From: Candidatus Gastranaerophilales bacterium HUM_12 | GTDB lineage: Bacteria > Cyanobacteriota > Vampirovibrionia > Gastranaerophilales > Gastranaerophilaceae | DNA length: 9,118 nucleotides | Reading direction: 5' to 3' | Assembly (NCBI GenBank): GCA_002102825.1 | Contig: DABJ01000041.1 | Span: 21,467 to 30,584 of the forward strand | Shown here: in pieces, positions 1-5,641 of the stretch | How positions within the stretch are numbered: the stretch's first letter is position 1 | Layout: every line of letters begins with the position of its first letter | Notes under the pieces: model-generated | What the model was told of the DNA's origin: nothing | Databases searched by the model: none | What the model saw: the letters and a program-made list of their open reading frames with translations, nothing else | Position numbers and translations under genes: made by a program

Positions 1-25
1 TAAAAAGAGGTTAAAAGATAGGGTT

Positions 26-64
26 TAAGGTGTTTTCATGGCTTTTAAAAAGTTTTACACCTTA
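26..64. repeat. 8-bp inverted repeat in the leader of the first gene
   Basis: TAAGGTGT at 26-33 is matched perfectly by ACACCTTA at 57-64, leaving a 23-base loop that itself contains CTTTTAAAAAG (42-52). GGTTAAA also occurs directly at 9-15 and 77-83. The arrangement could form a leader hairpin or be a protein-binding site. There is no T-tract after the second arm, so a classical terminator is unlikely. Its function is not known. Confidence 0.4.
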
Positions 65-94
65 TAGGATAAACGTGGTTAAACTTTCTTCACC

Positions 95-119
95 TCTTAT
101 ATATAAATATATTTAAAAG
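95..119. repeat. A+T-rich element, copy 1
   Basis: This 25-base stretch, centred on TTATATATAAA, matches a stretch at 8067-8091 at 21 of 25 positions. Both copies lie in the leader of a plus-strand gene, about 50-60 bases upstream of the start codon. A+T-rich matches arise easily by chance in this composition. The shared position relative to gene starts is the main reason to list it. Confidence 0.3.
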
Positions 120-127
120 TATCAAAA

Positions 128-147
128 AGTTTAATCAGCTTTAAACT
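128..147 (+). promoter_or_regulatory. Small hairpin just upstream of the methylase ribosome binding site
   Basis: AGTTTAA (128-134) and TTAAACT (141-147) are perfect inverse complements around a 6-base loop. The hairpin ends one base before the AAAGGAG ribosome binding site at 149-155. It could affect translation initiation or be an operator half-site pair. The sequence alone does not decide between these. Confidence 0.3.
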
Positions 148-166
148 GAAAGGAGCATTGATTTGA

Positions 167-910
167 ATGGATTATATTAAAGAATTTACATCGACTTTAG
201 AGGCATTGGATAGGTCAAAAAACATTTCAATGGTATTTTTAGATTTTCTAACATTAAGTATGTGTTCGTTAGCACAACCCTTTTACCGGAGCCAGAACCT
301 AGAACAGCGATATAAGAATACAATTTGTAACTACACAAAAGAGCAAGCAGAAGAATTTTCAAAACTGCTTGCTCTTTTAATTTCAGCACTTGAAGAAAAA
401 CATCAAGACTTTTTAGGACAAATATTTTCAAACCTAAATTTAGGCAATTCAAATAAAGGTCAGTTTTTCACACCGTATCATGTTAGTAAAATGATGGCGG
501 AAATCAATTTTATAGATTTAAAAAATGAAGTCGATAACAAAGGCTTTATCACCTTAGCAGAACCATGTTGTGGAAGTGGAGGAATGATTATAGCATACGC
601 TGAAACAATGAAAGAAAAAGGATATAACTATCAACATCAACTCTATGTTGAAGCTGTTGATATTGACGAAATTTGCTTTAAAATGGCATATATTCAACTT
701 TCTTTATACGGAATTCCGGCAAAAGTTGTAAGAGGTGATAGTATTACTTTAAGCTTCTTTGAAGTTCTATACACACCATTTTATTTTCTAAGCAATTTTG
801 AATACAAACTACGACAAATTATGACACACAGACAGGATATAATTGAAAACAAACAAGTAATTAAAGAACCTGCACAGTTGACATTATTTAAGCATTTATG
901 TAATTATTAG
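167..910 (+). CDS. N-6 DNA methylase-like protein, small orphan type without NPPY motif
   Basis: The 247-residue protein has the SAM-binding face of N-6 adenine methylases. GQFFTP (residues 98-103) corresponds to motif X and EPCCGSGGM (132-140) to motif I (usual form DPxCGSGG). DID (165-167) is motif II, followed by MAYIQLSLYGIPAKVVRGDS. The catalytic (D/N)PP(Y/F) expected after GDS is not visible. Its place is taken by YTPFYF (202-207). From memory, short methylase-like proteins with a YTP motif here are common on integrative elements of Bacillota, so this is probably a complete member of that group and not a truncation. The ATG at 167 is preceded by an in-frame TGA at 164-166 and by AAAGGAG at 149-155, which fixes the start. 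Whether it methylates DNA, binds SAM without catalysis, or acts as an anti-restriction factor cannot be told. The WG-repeat gene follows after 16 bases, so the two are probably co-transcribed. Confidence 0.8.
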   Translation: MDYIKEFTSTLEALDRSKNISMVFLDFLTLSMCSLAQPFYRSQNLEQRYKNTICNYTKEQAEEFSKLLALLISALEEKHQDFLGQIFSNLNLGNSNKGQFFTPYHVSKMMAEINFIDLKNEVDNKGFITLAEPCCGSGGMIIAYAETMKEKGYNYQHQLYVEAVDIDEICFKMAYIQLSLYGIPAKVVRGDSITLSFFEVLYTPFYFLSNFEYKLRQIMTHRQDIIENKQVIKEPAQLTLFKHLCNY

Positions 911-926
911 CAGCTTGGAGTTAGGT

Positions 927-2096
927 ATGAAAACAACTAAATTTCAGAATAATTTTATATTTAACAATATTGATAGTAGTTTTAATGAAAAAGATAAAAC
1001 TATACTTGTTAAATTGGGTGAATATTGGCACAAATTAGATACAAACGGCATTTTATCTAAAAATAAGATTAAATGCGACAATCTAATAAGTTTCTTTAAT
1101 TCAAATTTGATAGTAATAACTCAAAACAATAAAGAAGGAGTAATTGATAGCAATTTTAATGTAATTATAGAACCGAAATACAATACAGTTGAGCCATATC
1201 TTTACAATGAAAATCTAATGATATATCAACCTTTTACGGAAGGTGAAACAATATATTATCGACCTGCGATATTAGATTTAAAAGGAAATATTGTTTTAGA
1301 TTTTAAGTATGATGATTTAACAATAATCTCTTTAGAGCCTTTCTTATTGATTGCAAAAATAAACAATAAATACGGTGTAATAAATTTAAAAGATGAAGTC
1401 ATAATACCGTTTGAGTACGAATATTTAAAACCTCACAATGAAAGAAGTAAATACTTAATTGCTGAAAAAGAATATTCAAACTTTGGTATTATAGATATAA
1501 ATAATAATATTATTATACCTTTTGAAAAATATTGCCGAATGCAGTTTTTAAGTGATGAAACTTTTATTAAATCTTATGACAAATTTACACATCACGAAAA
1601 TTTAATTTTTGACTTTAACAATAATAAAGTTTGTGATACAAAATTCAAGTTTATTAAAGATTCTGATTGTGATAGCGATATTATCGGTGCAACAATAGAC
1701 TTTGAAAATTGGGGGTATATTGATAAATATGGTAATACCATTATTGATTTTAAATACAAAGATGTACACGATTTTGTCGGAAGTTACGCATTTGTAGCTA
1801 AAGATTTAACCGAAAAAAATCATGGCTTAATTGATAAAAACGGTAATGAAATTCTACCGTTTAAATTCAGCTTTGTTGCTCCCCTTGAAATTAAAGCTTT
1901 GAATAATGGTGAGATGTTTATAATTGGTCAAAATGGCAAATTCGGAATAGTAGATAAAAAAGGAAATGCCGTTATTGATTTTATTTATGATTATATAATC
2001 GAATCAATGGGCTATTTAATAGTAACATACAAGGACAAGTACGGTATTTTTAATTCAGACTTTAGTCCCTTAGAAATAAAGGAAGTGAATTTATGA
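927..2096 (+). CDS. WG-repeat protein
   Basis: This 389-residue protein is built mainly of WG-type beta repeats with the pattern (W/Y/F)G-(I/V/L)-(I/V)D-x-x-G/N-N-x-(I/V)-(I/L)-x-(P/D)F-x-Y. About seven units are visible, near residues 71, 116, 149, 186, 262, 299 and 339, and a partial YGIFN unit near 372. The clearest is WGYIDKYGNTIIDFKY (262-277). No signal peptide or membrane segment is seen, so it is probably cytoplasmic. WG repeats are thought to mediate protein-protein or ligand contacts, and no enzymatic residues are evident. The ATG at 927 is preferred to the in-frame TTG at 915 because TTGGAG (915-920) is the ribosome binding site at a 6-base spacing. The stop codon overlaps the next start (ATGA), so the two genes are translationally coupled. 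A precise function cannot be assigned. Confidence 0.85.
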   Translation: MKTTKFQNNFIFNNIDSSFNEKDKTILVKLGEYWHKLDTNGILSKNKIKCDNLISFFNSNLIVITQNNKEGVIDSNFNVIIEPKYNTVEPYLYNENLMIYQPFTEGETIYYRPAILDLKGNIVLDFKYDDLTIISLEPFLLIAKINNKYGVINLKDEVIIPFEYEYLKPHNERSKYLIAEKEYSNFGIIDINNNIIIPFEKYCRMQFLSDETFIKSYDKFTHHENLIFDFNNNKVCDTKFKFIKDSDCDSDIIGATIDFENWGYIDKYGNTIIDFKYKDVHDFVGSYAFVAKDLTEKNHGLIDKNGNEILPFKFSFVAPLEIKALNNGEMFIIGQNGKFGIVDKKGNAVIDFIYDYIIESMGYLIVTYKDKYGIFNSDFSPLEIKEVNL

Positions 2097-2347
2097 AAAG
2101 AAAAAGACTAAGATTTTATAATATGAAACCTATTGGATATTTTGTAACTGTTTTAGCAGTTACAAAATATAAAACTATTGAAATTGTATTTGTTAAAAAA
2201 GGAGAGTTTTCAATCAAATTAGATTTTGATTACAGACCAAAGACACAAGACCATAAAGGTTTTTCTATCATCCTCAATCTGTTCTATTTGGAATTCCAAT
2301 TTGAGTTTTATGATGTAAGACATGTTGAAGATTATGACAAATCATAA
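2093..2347 (+). CDS. Small uncharacterised protein, phage-like
   Basis: This 84-residue protein starts inside the stop codon of the WG-repeat gene (ATGA, 2093-2096), a typical translational coupling that supports it as a real gene. The N-terminus is basic (MKRKRLRFYN). The rest alternates hydrophobic and polar residues as in a small beta-rich fold. The tail IILNLFYLEFQFEFYDVRH resembles, from memory, short unassigned proteins of phages and integrative elements that end in a FYD-x-RH pattern. There is no clear membrane segment. Its last 6 bases overlap the end of the convergent recombinase gene, with no terminator between them. Function unknown. Confidence 0.65.
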   Translation: MKRKRLRFYNMKPIGYFVTVLAVTKYKTIEIVFVKKGEFSIKLDFDYRPKTQDHKGFSIILNLFYLEFQFEFYDVRHVEDYDKS

Positions 2348-2905
2348 ATCTAAACTTAAATAAACATCATCCATTTCATCTTGTGTAATTCCAATATAGC
2401 GAAGAGTTACACTCGGTGATGAGTGGTTAAATAATTTTTGAATTATAGCTATGTCATAGCCGTTATTGTATGCGTGATAGCCGAATGTTTTTCTCAATGT
2501 ATGAGTTCCTATTTTTTCTTTAATTCCGATTGACCTTGCGACTTCATTTAAAATTTTATATGCTCTTTGTCGCAATAAAAAACCTTTATTCTTTCTTGAT
2601 ATGAATAAAGGCTCATTTTCGTTGTATTGTCTTGATTTTAGATATTCCCTAATTGCACTTTTGGCATTATCTGATATTGGAAAATCTTTAAACTTATTTG
2701 TCTTGTTTTCTCTTAACCTAATCCTATCTTTGACTTTACCTTTTTCAGCTACATCCGAAATTCTAAGTTTAAGTAAATCACTTATTCTTAAACCCGAATT
2801 AATACCAAGAACAAATAAGCAATAATCCCTTAAACTTTGTTGTTTGAGAAGTTTTTTAATTGTTTCAATCTGTTTTAAACTCCTGATTGGTTGTACAAAT
2901 TCCAT
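2342..2905 (-). CDS. Tyrosine recombinase/integrase, catalytic domain only
   Basis: This 187-residue protein carries the full catalytic set of tyrosine recombinases. R40 lies in INSGLRISDLL, and a beta-hairpin lysine is K68 or K71 in ENKTNKFKDF. THTLRKTFGYH gives H135 and R138, FNHSS gives H161, and the nucleophile is Y170 in TLRYIG. It lacks the N-terminal core-binding domain of XerC/D-type enzymes, being about 110 residues shorter than those. Short catalytic-only integrases of this kind are known from Bacillota phages and elements, so it need not be a fragment. AAGGAGG lies 8 bases upstream of its ATG (plus-strand complement 2914-2920), a strong ribosome binding site that confirms the start. 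A GGCT-AAA-AGCC mini-hairpin (2924-2934) lies immediately upstream of that site. It converges on the 84-residue gene. Likely role: integration/excision of the surrounding element, or inversion/resolution of a local site. Confidence 0.9.
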   Translation of the reverse strand: MEFVQPIRSLKQIETIKKLLKQQSLRDYCLFVLGINSGLRISDLLKLRISDVAEKGKVKDRIRLRENKTNKFKDFPISDNAKSAIREYLKSRQYNENEPLFISRKNKGFLLRQRAYKILNEVARSIGIKEKIGTHTLRKTFGYHAYNNGYDIAIIQKLFNHSSPSVTLRYIGITQDEMDDVYLSLDL

Positions 2906-2989
2906 TTAGTTTACCTCCTTTGTGGCTAAAAGCCTCTTATAATCAATAATACACTTTATATTAATATTATAATTTATGTATTATTCAAG

Positions 2990-3017
2990 GTAAACCCCTT
3001 TATTTACAAGGGTTTAC
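2990..3017. repeat. Inverted repeat with 7-bp centre upstream of the recombinase gene, candidate crossover site
   Basis: GTAAACCCCTT (2990-3000) and AAGGGTTTAC (3008-3017) are inverse complements except for one extra C in the left arm. They flank TATTTAC. Arms of 10-11 bp around a 6-8 bp centre are the geometry of tyrosine recombinase core sites. The site lies 85 bases upstream of the recombinase start. No T-tract follows, so a terminator is less likely. An operator for the recombinase gene is the main alternative. Confidence 0.45.
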
Positions 3018-3066
3018 AGTTTATTTCAAATATAACAACAGGAATAATTTGGAATAAATTTATCAA

Positions 3067-3091
3067 AGATACACAATAATAATGTGTATCA
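3067..3091 (-). terminator. Stem-loop at the end of the controller gene, possible terminator
   Basis: GATACACA (3068-3075) and TGTGTATC (3083-3090) form a perfect 8-bp stem with a 7-base loop, overlapping the TGA stop of the minus-strand controller gene. On the minus strand the stem is followed by TTTGATAAATTTATT, a broken T-rich tail, so termination would be weak. The stem is A+T-rich, but its position exactly at the gene end supports the call. Confidence 0.5.
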
Positions 3092-3304
3092 TTCAAAATC
3101 AAATAAGTCTTTTGCTGAAACTTGTAAAACTTCTGCAATTTTAAATATCATTTTCAGATTTGGAAACTTTTCAGAACGTTCAATTTTACCAATGTAGGAC
3201 AGGTCGCAGTCTAATAATTCGGACATGCGACTTTTATTATATCCAAGTTGTTCTCTATATTTCTTAACATTATTAGCAAATTTAATACAATTAGACTCAA
3301 CCAT
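3089..3304 (-). CDS. XRE-family regulator resembling restriction-modification controller (C) proteins
   Basis: This 71-residue single-domain helix-turn-helix protein covers residues 8-68 of the fold. The recognition region LDCDLSYIGKIERSEKFPNL (31-50) matches the controller-protein pattern of a hydrophilic turn, (T/S)YI-x-x-IER and xxPxL. The length and the ending VSAKDLFDFE also suit small C proteins. The gene is divergent from the nuclease gene. The intergenic region contains alternating GACT/AGTC half-sites, with GACTTATAGTC exactly as in known C-boxes. It therefore probably regulates itself and the nuclease. No convincing ribosome binding site precedes the ATG, and a possible -10 (TATTAT or TATAGC, around 3316-3324) lies only a few bases upstream. 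A leaderless or very short-leader mRNA is therefore likely, as known for some C-protein genes. A generic XRE repressor is the alternative. Confidence 0.85.
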   Translation of the reverse strand: MVESNCIKFANNVKKYREQLGYNKSRMSELLDCDLSYIGKIERSEKFPNLKMIFKIAEVLQVSAKDLFDFE

Positions 3305-3311
3305 ACTTTAA

Positions 3312-3323
3312 TTGTGCTATAAT
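3312..3323 (+). promoter_or_regulatory. Extended -10 promoter toward the nuclease gene
   Basis: TTGTGCTATAAT contains a consensus extended -10 (TGCTATAAT, 3315-3323). The same 12 bases occur at 8121-8132 in front of another gene. No good -35 is visible, which an extended -10 can tolerate. Transcription would begin near 3330, inside the C-box array, so bound controller protein should block it. The element starts 8 bases upstream of the divergent regulator's start codon. Confidence 0.5.
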
Positions 3324-3353
3324 ACTTACAGTCTAGTATAGACTATAAGTCTA
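3323..3353. promoter_or_regulatory. C-box-like operator with alternating AGTC/GACT half-sites
   Basis: Reading the plus strand, AGTCTA (3330-3335), TAGACT (3339-3344) and AGTCTA (3348-3353) are three half-sites in alternating orientation, each separated by 3 bases. The core GACTATAAGTC (3341-3351) is, on the minus strand, GACTTATAGTC, the box bound by controller proteins of restriction-modification systems. A weaker second box, GACTGTAAGTA on the minus strand, covers 3323-3333, with centres 18 bp apart. A further TAGACT lies at 3292-3297 inside the regulator gene. The array lies between the divergent regulator and nuclease genes and overlaps promoter elements of both. Confidence 0.7.
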
Positions 3354-3392
3354 ATGATAAAATTTGTTACGACTAATTTTGACATAGGCATG

Positions 3393-3401
3393 TGTTATAT
3401 T
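3393..3401 (+). promoter_or_regulatory. Second possible promoter of the nuclease gene
   Basis: TGTTATATT is an extended -10 of the TGnTATATT form, 34 bases upstream of the nuclease ATG. It would give a leader of about 28 bases containing the GAGG ribosome binding site (3427-3430). TTGACA at 3379-3384 is too close to serve as its -35. TTGTTAC is repeated at 3364-3370 and 3400-3406 around this promoter. Confidence 0.35.
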
Positions 3402-3435
3402 GTTACTGTAAATATAAAATAATATTGAGGAAATT

Positions 3436-4560
3436 ATGGAACAAAAAAAAGTACAGGGGTTTTTACAAAAAACATACAAAATAATTGTTGATTACCAACA
3501 AGAAAAGCTAAAACAATTACACTGCGGTGAAAATACTGGTAATCAATTTAATATTTTTGAAATTATCGGGATTTCAACAAGAGAAGTCTATATGTGCAGA
3601 ATATTAGCAGAGTTATTGAATCCTAATGGTTGCCACTGTCAAAGGACTAAATATCTTGATTTATTTTGTAATCGTTTTTTACCTGACAGAATCAAAAAAG
3701 AAATAAAAACCGAGAATGTATCAGTTATAACGGAAGATTTAACCAAAAATCTTGATGACATTGGCAAAGAATACAGAAGAATTGATTTTGTAATAGATGA
3801 AAAAGACGGTCATTATATTCCTATAGAAGTAAAAATTAATGCCCTAGAACAACAGGAACAGTGTTCAGACTATTTATATTCTACGCGAAAAATATATGAA
3901 GAAAGACATAAAAATAAAAATGATGCTGTTATTTTCTATTTGACAAAAACAGGTGAGATGCCAATAAGTATATCTAGTGAAGACGAAGACAGTGTTATGT
4001 GCATTTCATGGATACAATTAGTTGATTGGTTAAATGAATGCATTTGTCAAATTGATACAATACGAAAAATTCCTATAACAGAAATAATTATGCAATATAA
4101 GACAGCAATAGAAAATTTTTTACAGGAGGGTAATAATACCATGGATGAAAATATAATAAAAATGATAATTGAAAATGCAGAAAATCTTGAATGTGCAGAA
4201 AAAATTGCAGAAAATATCGGAGAGGCAAAACGTAGCAAATGGATAGAGCTTAAAGAAAAAATAAGAGATAGAATAACAAGCCAAAAAAGTTATGATGAAA
4301 ATAAGCTTTATGACGACTCAGATAAAATAGCTTATGCAAAATCTGAACCGGTTGATAATAATATTGTTCAATATCACGTTATTGTATATGAGAGTGGTAA
4401 AATTCAAAAAGCAGAAATTTGGTACACAAAAAACGATAATGAAATTCGTTATAATCGTGAAACAAAAAATTCAAGAAAAATTATTGAATTTGTCGATATT
4501 ATAGAGGATGAAAAATTAAATGAAAAAGCAAAAGAATGTGTATCATTTTTATTTGACTAA
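3436..4560 (+). CDS. PD-(D/E)XK superfamily nuclease-like protein
   Basis: This 374-residue protein has the PD-(D/E)XK nuclease core. An N-terminal helix carries REVYMCRILAELLNP (49-63, E50). The catalytic strand pair is RRIDFVID (114-121, D117) and YIPIEVKI (127-134, E131 and K133), followed by LEQQEQCSDYLY with a QxxxY pattern (Q142, Y146). VIFYLT (165-170) and the conserved-looking SWIQLVDWL (191-199) follow. This order resembles the PDDEXK_4-type family found in gut bacteria. The C-terminal third (about 236-374) is a separate helical then beta-rich region of unknown role, with a charged helix ENIIKMIIENAENLE. The start is supported by GAGG at 3427-3430. It is divergent from a controller-like regulator with a C-box array between them, which suggests control typical of a toxic restriction nuclease. 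No methylase gene adjoins it, so a classical type II system is not shown. No frameshift is seen, and the catalytic residues are intact. Confidence 0.8.
   Translation: MEQKKVQGFLQKTYKIIVDYQQEKLKQLHCGENTGNQFNIFEIIGISTREVYMCRILAELLNPNGCHCQRTKYLDLFCNRFLPDRIKKEIKTENVSVITEDLTKNLDDIGKEYRRIDFVIDEKDGHYIPIEVKINALEQQEQCSDYLYSTRKIYEERHKNKNDAVIFYLTKTGEMPISISSEDEDSVMCISWIQLVDWLNECICQIDTIRKIPITEIIMQYKTAIENFLQEGNNTMDENIIKMIIENAENLECAEKIAENIGEAKRSKWIELKEKIRDRITSQKSYDENKLYDDSDKIAYAKSEPVDNNIVQYHVIVYESGKIQKAEIWYTKNDNEIRYNRETKNSRKIIEFVDIIEDEKLNEKAKECVSFLFD
4123..4143 (+). promoter_or_regulatory. Strong internal ribosome binding site within the nuclease gene
   Basis: CAGGAGGG at 4123-4130 is one of the best Shine-Dalgarno matches in the window. 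It lies 10 bases before an in-frame ATG at 4141 (residue 236 of the nuclease protein). Translation from there would give a separate 139-residue C-terminal product. The point coincides with the boundary between the nuclease core and the C-terminal region, which makes a genuine internal start plausible but unproven. Confidence 0.4.
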
Positions 4561-4628
4561 GTATACTATGACACAAAATGACGTATGTGGATGTTAATAT
4601 ATAGCAAGAACAGAAATTGAGGTTTTAC

Positions 4629-5600
4629 ATGTCAAGATTAAACAAAACTGAAGAAATAATAGAACTTGCTATAATGTTTCAAAATAGTTACTGCGGTTTG
4701 TGTATTGATGATATTCAAGAGCATTTTGAATGTTCAAGACGTTCGGCAGAAAGAATGAAATCGCTTTTGTTTGATATTTTTTCTGACAAGATTGAGGAAG
4801 TTCCAACACTTAACAGGAAAAAACGCTGGCGGTTTGTCAAAGGTTCAATGAATACGCTGATATCATTTTCGACGGATGATTTTGCAAATCTTGAATACTT
4901 AAAAGGCTTATCTACTGATGAAAATAAAAAGAAACAGCTTGATGAACTTTTCGCAAAAATTAAAGCTTTAGCCCCTCAGAAGAATTTGAGAACTCTTGAT
5001 ACTGATTTATCTGCAATTTTAGAATCAGAGGGTTTTGCAGTCAGACAGTACTCAAGAGCTAAAGCAGAACCTCAAGTTTTGGAACAATTAAGGACTTCAA
5101 TGCTTTCATTTAAGAAAATAAGATTTGATTATCCGATAAATGATGATACAAAAGTAATTACGCTTAACCCATATGGTTTAATTATTGCTGATAAATATTA
5201 TCTTGTCGGTTTTAATGACTATGTAAACTCATTAAGGCAATACAAGGTTGATAAAATCAATAATTTGTCGATTTTGGATGAATATTTTGAAAAGGATGAA
5301 CATTTTTCATTGCAGAACTATTGCAATAATTCTTTCGGTATTTATCAGGAAAAGCCATTAAATATAATACTTGAATTTGATAAAACTGTCGCAGAAGATG
5401 TGTTAAATTATCATTTCCACCCGACACAAAAGATGAAAAAACTTGATAGTGGAAACATACGGGTTACATTTACAGCAGGCGGAACCTATGCGATTTGTCA
5501 GGAACTCTTTAAATGGGGTTGTAATGTCAAAATAGTAAGACCAACAAAGTTGAAAGAGTACTACAAAATTTGCTTATCTGATGTATTAAATCTTTACTAG
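4629..5600 (+). CDS. WYL-domain transcriptional regulator (HTH-WYL-WCX)
   Basis: This 323-residue protein shows the three parts of the family. An N-terminal winged HTH occupies about residues 6-70 (EIIELAIMFQN, then IDDIQEHFECSRRSAERMK). A WYL domain lies at about 145-220, with ITLNPYGLIIADKYYLVG (177-194) and LRQYKVDKI (202-210). A WCX-type C-terminal domain (243-320) ends in KWGCNVKIVRPTKLKEYY. Length is normal for the family. WYL proteins sense ligands, often nucleic-acid related, and repress or activate mobile-element and phage-defence genes. The ATG at 4629 is chosen because TTGAGG (4617-4622) is its ribosome binding site at a 6-base spacing, so the in-frame TTG at 4617 is not the start. 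Upstream, ATGAC is repeated 10 bp apart (4568, 4578), and TGTTAATAT (4592-4600) may be an extended -10. It lies 68 bases after the nuclease gene and 41 before the membrane-protein gene, its probable operon partner. Confidence 0.9.
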   Translation: MSRLNKTEEIIELAIMFQNSYCGLCIDDIQEHFECSRRSAERMKSLLFDIFSDKIEEVPTLNRKKRWRFVKGSMNTLISFSTDDFANLEYLKGLSTDENKKKQLDELFAKIKALAPQKNLRTLDTDLSAILESEGFAVRQYSRAKAEPQVLEQLRTSMLSFKKIRFDYPINDDTKVITLNPYGLIIADKYYLVGFNDYVNSLRQYKVDKINNLSILDEYFEKDEHFSLQNYCNNSFGIYQEKPLNIILEFDKTVAEDVLNYHFHPTQKMKKLDSGNIRVTFTAGGTYAICQELFKWGCNVKIVRPTKLKEYYKICLSDVLNLY

Positions 5601-5641
5601 AAACAATAATACTGCAACAAACAACATAAACAGAGGTAAAA

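Noticed and set aside
186..452. Minus-strand reading frame opposite the methylase gene
   Set aside because: It lies wholly inside a well-supported gene, has no ribosome binding site and encodes no recognisable domain.
915..929. TTG at 915 as start of the WG-repeat protein
   Set aside because: TTGGAG there is the ribosome binding site for the ATG at 927. The same logic rejects TTG 4617 for the WYL gene and TTG 8121 for the last gene.
3379..3384. TTGACA as a -35 for the nuclease gene
   Set aside because: No acceptable -10 lies 16-18 bases downstream. The nearby TGTTATATT is only 11 bases away.
4047..4238. Minus-strand hydrophobic small protein inside the nuclease gene
   Set aside because: No ribosome binding site or promoter was seen, and it mirrors the charged helical region of the nuclease protein.
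167..4560. A classical type II restriction-modification operon
   Set aside because: The methylase-like gene lies 2.5 kb from the nuclease, is separated by a recombinase, lacks a visible catalytic motif and has no C-box. The link is not supported.
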